Notes under the pieces: model-generated
The model's database searches: none
The model's input: the letters and a program-made list of their open reading frames with translations, nothing else
Told to the model about the DNA's origin: nothing
NCBI GenBank assembly: GCA_910579145.1
Contig: CAJTTQ010000028.1
Span: 2,072-17,603, forward strand
Reading direction: 5' to 3'
DNA length: 15,532 nt
DNA from: an uncultured Eubacterium sp.
GTDB taxonomy: Bacteria > Bacillota > Clostridia > Lachnospirales > Lachnospiraceae
Shown: piece by piece, positions 12,201 to 15,532 of the stretch
How the letters are laid out: each line of letters opens with the position of its first letter
Numbering within the stretch: the stretch's first letter is position 1
Program-made: the position numbers and the translations under genes

Positions 12201-14195
12201 GTCAATCTAGCCTCGCAGGGCGCCGGAAATAAGAGCTGCGGCCCGGACACGCTGGCGGAATACCTCATTCCGAACAAGCAGGAATACAGCTATGAGTACA
12301 CATTGATCCCGTATGTGACCGGGGAAAATAAAAATCTGACCGAACTGACAAGGCCGTACCGGAATGTTCAGATTTACGAGGGAAATCCGGCGGTAAAGGC
12401 ATTTGAGCGGGAAGTAAAGGAGATCATCATCTATTCTTCCACCCAGCTCGACGCCTTGCTCGCCCTGAAAGCGAGATATGAAGGCGATCCGTCGTATAGC
12501 GGGGAGGGTGCTGTCCTCACGGAGGAAGAGCGTTCTCTCGTGAGCGAAGAGGTGGTCGTGCTGCTCGAGCAGAAGATCAAGGAGGCACAGGGAATGGTGG
12601 AGCAGCCGTCCTCCATCGTCTGGAAAGATCAGAGCGGCAGCAAACTCGACGTTTCGATGTCGGCCGATTCCAAATATACGCTCGGGTATGATGAGGCGGA
12701 AAATGTCAGCTATATGCGCGGCTATCTGGACCTGGATTCCGAGAAGGCGAAACAGGTTTTTGATCAGCAGTTTAAAGGCAGTCAGCCTTTTACGGTTGAA
12801 GCTTATCTGAACATGAACAATAGCTATGACGAGATGAATATGATCTTCGGCAAGGGCGACCAGAGCATGGGATTCCGGGGTACCGCCTCCAGCCTGTACT
12901 TCTTTATCCATAACGGAGCGGACTGGAAGACATGTGAGGCGACCGGCCTCTATCTCGATGGATGGCATCATGTGGCGGCCATGTATTCTCCGGACGAAGA
13001 TGGTACACTGATGATCGCGCTGGACGGAAGCGTTGTACAAAAGACGATAGGTGTCGGTACTGTTTCCGGTTCGTCTTATCCGCTCGGCATCGGGCACGAC
13101 GCCCAGACCGACCGTTGTGGGGACAATAGCTACGCCGCGGTGCGCGTATATAACCGTGTGCTGTCCGAAGAGGAACTGCGGGGACAGCGCGAGTACGACT
13201 TGGGCGTCAGCGCCAAACCGGCCGTACTGCCGTCCGATGAGTCGGCCAAACTGTGGTATGAGTTTGCCTGCAAACCCGCGCTGGTGCATTTTTCAAAGCA
13301 AAAAATGACGCTGCAGAAGGAAGGGCCGTCTAAGACGGTGAAGGTATCTGTCGCGCCGAGGAACTATCATGGTGCTTCCCTTTCGGTCGCGTCGCAGGAT
13401 GAGAGCATCGTATCGGTTCGGATGAATGGTTCGGAATGTGAGCTGAGCCCGGGTGCACTCGGAGAGGCGGTGATCAAAGCTGAGACCGACGGCGGGCTGT
13501 ATAGTCTCTGCCGTGTCACGGTGAGGGAAAAGCCGGCGGAGGAGCCGGGCAATACCGATCCGGGAACGGCGCCGAACGATCCAAACAAGCCGTCCGCGCC
13601 AGGGCCATCCGATTCTGCCAAAACGCCTACGTCCGCGCCGAAGGCATCGGAAGTAACCGGCCTGAGAGCGGTGAAGAATGGAACAAAATCCATCACGCTG
13701 ACGTGGGATAGCATGAGCGGAGCCGTCTATGAGGTGAGGCGCTACGATCGGTCGAAAAAGAAGTGGATCACGCAGAAGAGCGATATAAAAACACCGGGCT
13801 TTACGGATAAAAAGTGTAAGCCGGGCAGGCATTACAAATATGTCGTGGCCTGTATGAACCAGGCGGCTGTTTCAAAACAGCTTGATACGGCGACAAAACC
13901 GAAAAAACCGGTGATCCGTTCGGTAAAAAGATCGGGGAAGGCGATCCGCCTCACATGGAAAAAGGTCAGCGCGGATTCCGTCGAAATCTTTGTAAAGAGC
14001 GGGAAAGGAAAGTTTAAAAAACTGGCAGTAAAGAAAGGAAGCACTACCTCGTATAAAGCGGCCGGACTGGCAAAGAAACAGAAGTGTACGTTTAAGATAC
14101 GGGCGCTTATGAGAGGAAGCGGGAAGAAAAACATATATAGCGCGTATTCCGGTGCGAAATCGTATTCGAAAGCGAAGAAAAATGGAGCACCCTGA
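9210..14195 (+). CDS. GH2 beta-galactosidase-type enzyme with LamG, Ig-like and Fn3-like modules, apparently 5'-truncated
   Basis: From the ATG at 9210 there are 1661 residues; the frame is open from just after a TAG at 9156-9158. Domain order: GH2 sugar-binding (about 45-195), GH2 Ig-like (195-317), GH2 TIM barrel (317-590) with acid/base Glu458 in STGNENYY and nucleophile Glu526 in CEYDHAMGN, a linker domain, a beta-galactosidase small-chain type domain (about 765-1035, NFYRAPLNNDG and WYGNGPVES), a helical segment, a LamG-like lectin domain (about 1132-1325), an Ig-like domain (1359-1439), a Pro-rich linker and two Lys-rich fibronectin-III-like domains to the end. It should hydrolyse beta-galactosides or a related glycan. 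Such modules belong to secreted enzymes, yet there is no signal peptide and no ribosome site before 9210 or the GTG at 9168. The 5' end has probably been lost. There is no LPxTG anchor. Confidence 0.85.
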   Translation: MSLFLTGSDKADWDLVVLQNQTKAQEGPYADFYKKDYTVRPEDDWKQGLVLPASWTSYGFDKPIYANVQMPWQSAYDKRVRVPEAPVNYNPVGLYRKTFDVDDTMLRENGRVYLSFQGVESCYYVYVNGKEVGYSEDSFSPHSFDVTDYLTEDGKGNLLAVEVHKFCDGTWMEGQDMIYDGGIFRDVYLYSTPLIHIEDYNVVTDLDEQYKNADLRVDLAVSNSSAADLSDYAVDIRLFNPDGTVFMSGYSIDVPTAGRAKEDGTKTVVTASGSHEVYEPKLWSAEQPNLYTMVLTLYHKSSGAYIESLSQQFGFREIEFVSSQVDANGQRKTKDSEYEPIRINGMPILLKGTNRRDTDPVYGKYVPEETVRQDIETMKRFNLNALRTSHYSNDEYLYYLCDKYGLYVMAETNVESHALMNKGESQKHFKNMVMDRTVTAYNRLKDRTSVVMWSTGNENYYTSSKDYADGMFYDLIQYFKEKDPTRPVHCESSGNQNGVDMDSNMYPTVGTVAGKAKANMPYVLCEYDHAMGNAVGNIKEYWDAIRSSENMLGGFIWDWVDQSRLVDLPKAKYDYFSEEFAHKTLYSEEAKGKYYAYGGDWKDQPNDGSFCVNGLVSPDCDVQPELYEVKYIYQNFWFTASNTDLAQGNVHVYNESLFDNLNQYELVWTLSEDDTELASGKERFDVKPREEADLSLPFLEELPDGRKAGAEYYLKLEVRLKSDTLYAKAGHVVAHEQFLLPETLEQAAYRPAEGSVEVNDGDGAIEVKGSDFSFSIGKEDGILKDYAYRGTLLMSEGPVPNFYRAPLNNDGSHDKKWKNAANNQSLKTYEIGKTDDGRQKIRTELSFPEQPELHVAIEYVVEANGAVTVTMTSDATNTNLGNYLRLGTNMRLPAGYENVCWYGNGPVESMSDRNNFAIVGKYETTVSKLFYPYLDTQDTGTLTGTKWFTVTDPERGEALAVAGREDVETAALHFTVADMTNARHPYQLTPEEDTILSVNLASQGAGNKSCGPDTLAEYLIPNKQEYSYEYTLIPYVTGENKNLTELTRPYRNVQIYEGNPAVKAFEREVKEIIIYSSTQLDALLALKARYEGDPSYSGEGAVLTEEERSLVSEEVVVLLEQKIKEAQGMVEQPSSIVWKDQSGSKLDVSMSADSKYTLGYDEAENVSYMRGYLDLDSEKAKQVFDQQFKGSQPFTVEAYLNMNNSYDEMNMIFGKGDQSMGFRGTASSLYFFIHNGADWKTCEATGLYLDGWHHVAAMYSPDEDGTLMIALDGSVVQKTIGVGTVSGSSYPLGIGHDAQTDRCGDNSYAAVRVYNRVLSEEELRGQREYDLGVSAKPAVLPSDESAKLWYEFACKPALVHFSKQKMTLQKEGPSKTVKVSVAPRNYHGASLSVASQDESIVSVRMNGSECELSPGALGEAVIKAETDGGLYSLCRVTVREKPAEEPGNTDPGTAPNDPNKPSAPGPSDSAKTPTSAPKASEVTGLRAVKNGTKSITLTWDSMSGAVYEVRRYDRSKKKWITQKSDIKTPGFTDKKCKPGRHYKYVVACMNQAAVSKQLDTATKPKKPVIRSVKRSGKAIRLTWKKVSADSVEIFVKSGKGKFKKLAVKKGSTTSYKAAGLAKKQKCTFKIRALMRGSGKKNIYSAYSGAKSYSKAKKNGAP

Positions 14196-14230
14196 TCGAT
14201 GAAAAGGGGGGGCAGGGGTGCTGGCAGGAG

Positions 14231-14260
14231 CGGAGCAGGAAACTGCTCCGTTTTTGTTTT
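14231..14260 (+). terminator. intrinsic terminator of the GH2 gene
   Basis: CGGAGCAG (14231-14238), a GAAA tetraloop, CTGCTCCG (14243-14250), then TTTTTGTTTT. It lies 35 bp after the GH2 stop and is a textbook rightward intrinsic terminator. Confidence 0.9.
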
Positions 14261-14274
14261 AAGATCACGAAAGG

Positions 14275-14838
14275 TTATGAGTTCTTTTTTTGTAGCAGGA
14301 AGGAAATACCGGCCGCTGTCAGTAGGAGAAGCGCGGAAAAGATATCCCAAATATCAAGCAAAGGTTCAGCGATCATGTTTGACAGTATGATATTGATCGT
14401 GAACAAAAATGGGATCGATAACAGGAAAGAGATCCCTGCTGCAGTGGATATCCTTTTCTTTCCCAAAAAGTGAAAGATGGCGGTCACGACCCACAAAAAT
14501 ACGATGGAAGGGACGGCTGTTGCTGTGCCAATGGTGAAGACTTCTTTTGTTTCTGTAAAGTGGCTGATCAGGAATAAAAATGGCAGGGTAAACATGCTCA
14601 GGGATATGAAACTTATGATGATTCCCCGTTTTTTCAAATAGAGCACAGGGAAAAATATGGCCCACGTAAAAATAATGGCACTGGCTGGAATGAGTGACCA
14701 TGACACAATGCCGTCTATGGCAAGATTGCAGATAAGGCACACCAAAATAGCGATGAAGAGTGTTGACGAATAAAGGAGCGGGATCCTTTTTTCTTTGCGG
14801 CAACTGGAAATAAATGTTCCGATTTCTGTCTGATTCAT
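14275..14838 (-). CDS. small integral membrane protein with a residual XRE-type N-terminus
   Basis: A 187-residue protein. The start at 14838 has GAGGAG eight bases upstream; the in-frame ATG at 14859 is less likely. The first 17 residues, MNQTEIGTFISSCRKEK, match the way XRE-family regulators of this group begin (helix 1 of the HTH), but the rest of the helix-turn-helix is missing. About six hydrophobic segments follow (for example LFIAILVCLICNLAI, IPASAIIFTWAIFFPVLYL, ISFISLSMFTLPFLFLI, VFLWVVTAIFHFL), resembling the C-terminal membrane domain (DUF6320-like) of XRE membrane regulators. It therefore looks like an in-frame internal deletion that removed DNA binding. Whether the remainder still works is unknown. 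It faces the GH2 gene tail to tail. Confidence 0.7.
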   Translation of the reverse strand: MNQTEIGTFISSCRKEKRIPLLYSSTLFIAILVCLICNLAIDGIVSWSLIPASAIIFTWAIFFPVLYLKKRGIIISFISLSMFTLPFLFLISHFTETKEVFTIGTATAVPSIVFLWVVTAIFHFLGKKRISTAAGISFLLSIPFLFTINIILSNMIAEPLLDIWDIFSALLLLTAAGISFLLQKKNS

Positions 14839-14929
14839 TTTGTATTCTCCTCGTACCATAACTTACACCGGATTGGCTGTATTTGGGAAATTCAACTGTT
14901 GGTTGGAACTATTTTAGTATCGTTTGCGG

Positions 14930-14958
14930 TTACATTCTTAGTTTTTTTGTGGTATAAT
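14930..14958 (+). promoter_or_regulatory. rightward promoter-like site
   Basis: TTACAT (14930-14935), a 17-bp spacer, then a perfect TATAAT (14953-14958) with an extended TGG. Transcription from about 14965 would give a leader of about 150 bases for the gene at 15116. Confidence 0.5.
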
Positions 14959-15008
14959 AAGCTTGATGTATGGGATCGTTTTCCTTTGTTATGTATTTCG
15001 GCAAACTT

Positions 15009-15037
15009 ATTATAACACAAGTTAATCCGTATGTTAA
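15009..15037 (-). promoter_or_regulatory. leftward promoter of the membrane-protein gene
   Basis: On the - strand: TTAACA (15032-15037), a 17-bp spacer, then a perfect TATAAT (15009-15014) with an extended TGT. It would give a leader of about 165 bases for the gene starting at 14838. Confidence 0.55.
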
Positions 15038-15070
15038 TCTGTTTTTAAAAAGTTTTAAAGTGAAGTGGTT

Positions 15071-15079
15071 TGTTATGAT
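15071..15079 (+). promoter_or_regulatory. possible proximal extended -10 for the putative lipoprotein gene
   Basis: TGT followed by TATGAT (15074-15079), about 37 bp upstream of the ATG at 15116. No good -35 was found, so support is weak. Confidence 0.3.
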
Positions 15080-15115
15080 GGGCAACCATCTAAAAAGGAA
15101 GAAAGGTTTTTTGAG

Positions 15116-15532
15116 ATGAAAATATTTTTTATCATGCTAGTTTCTGCGATTTGTTTTTGTGGGCGTGGAAACAATGGGACAGATATGGAAAGAAAAGAAC
15201 ATAATGAAATATGGCGTGACGAATATGCTAATATTTTACTGGAAAAACAAAATGCTTCTATAAAGCCCCTGTCTTTTATGGTTAAGGATATAAATAATTA
15301 TGGAGTTCCTGAATTGATTATATGTGTGCATGGAACATGCCTGCAGATTTACACTTTTGATACAGGGGAATTGATCAATATGGGAGAACATGAATTTTAT
15401 ACTGGTACGATAAGGTATTTAATATCTGAAAATAAGCAGTATTCTGGTATCTTTTGCTATTTTGTTAGCGGAGGTTTGGAACATTACTATTATTTAGAAG
15501 TTAATGATAATTTGGAAATTCAAGAATTGTGG
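15116..15532 (+). CDS. putative exported protein or lipoprotein, FG-GAP/VCBS-like, C-terminus off the window
   Basis: The frame from the ATG at 15116 is open for 139 codons to the right edge; AAAGG (15102-15106) is a fair ribosome site. The N-terminus MKIFFIMLVSAICFCGRGNN is a short hydrophobic signal with two cysteines, suggestive of a lipoprotein signal, but neither cysteine has a good lipobox. Beyond it, VKDINNYGVPELIICVHG resembles the DxDxxGxPEL-type loop of the FG-GAP/VCBS-like hypothetical proteins common in Firmicutes, and TGTIRYL and FVSGGLEHYYYLEV fit the same kind. No enzymatic motif is visible. The coding sequence is much more AT-rich than the genes to its left. The function is unknown. 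Confidence 0.65.
   Translation, partial: MKIFFIMLVSAICFCGRGNNGTDMERKEHNEIWRDEYANILLEKQNASIKPLSFMVKDINNYGVPELIICVHGTCLQIYTFDTGELINMGEHEFYTGTIRYLISENKQYSGIFCYFVSGGLEHYYYLEVNDNLEIQELW

Larger units (their letters stand above)
14839..15115. other. AT-rich divergent intergenic region
   Basis: This 277-bp stretch separates the leftward membrane-protein gene from the rightward putative lipoprotein gene. No convincing small gene was seen. It holds three promoter-like sites, listed separately, two of which point toward each other. Confidence 0.6.

Noticed and set aside
12207..13289. 360-codon antisense frame inside the GH2 gene
   Set aside because: It is a long shadow frame in GC-rich coding DNA. 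The + strand frame carries clear LamG and GH2 domains, and the antisense protein resembles nothing I recognise.

Overview
The window looks like chromosome of an anaerobic Gram-positive Firmicute, most likely a Lachnospiraceae-type gut Clostridium. The reasons are strong AGGAGG ribosome sites, extended -10 promoters, a ferredoxin-tailed aldo/keto reductase, COG0523 GTPases of the SRT type, and large secreted carbohydrate-active proteins with bacterial Ig-like and fibronectin-like domains. This is inference from protein style; there is no rRNA or other taxonomic marker, and no tRNA, CRISPR array or insertion sequence was seen.

Left part (1-4732): the N-terminal part of a membrane-anchored alpha/beta hydrolase (lipase-like) runs leftward off the edge. 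Diverging from it is a tight four-gene set on the + strand: an exported M15 zinc peptidase, a COG0523 (CobW-type) metallochaperone GTPase with a tandemly repeated His/Cys/acidic metal-binding tract, a second COG0523-like GTPase without the CxCC motif but fused to a C-terminal domain resembling DUF1980/TIGR03943 (YcgQ), and a CapA-family exported metallophosphatase that starts at a TTG inside the previous gene. The set reads as a metal (probably zinc) handling and cell-envelope operon and is the most distinctive part of the window.

Middle (4733-9133): a promoter and hairpin-bearing leader precede a modular secreted SGNH-hydrolase (probable carbohydrate esterase). A 34-bp perfect palindrome follows, then a cytosolic aldo/keto reductase with two 4Fe-4S motifs. 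This converges (14-bp gap) on a leftward AraC regulator whose normal N-terminus lies in a different frame from the rest. That is a probable frameshift, although a second ribosome site and a stop/start overlap would allow restart.

Right part (9134-15532): a very large GH2 beta-galactosidase-type enzyme with LamG, Ig-like and two fibronectin-like modules begins abruptly next to the araC promoter, with no signal peptide and no visible ribosome site, so it looks 5'-truncated. It ends in a clear intrinsic terminator. Next come a leftward small membrane protein that seems to be an XRE regulator which lost its DNA-binding helix-turn-helix, an AT-rich intergenic region with several promoter-like sites, and the start of an AT-rich putative exported protein or lipoprotein running off the right edge.

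Together, the SGNH esterase, the GH2 enzyme, the AraC regulator and perhaps the reductase suggest a glycan-utilisation locus in partial decay. The left operon appears to be an independent metal and envelope module.
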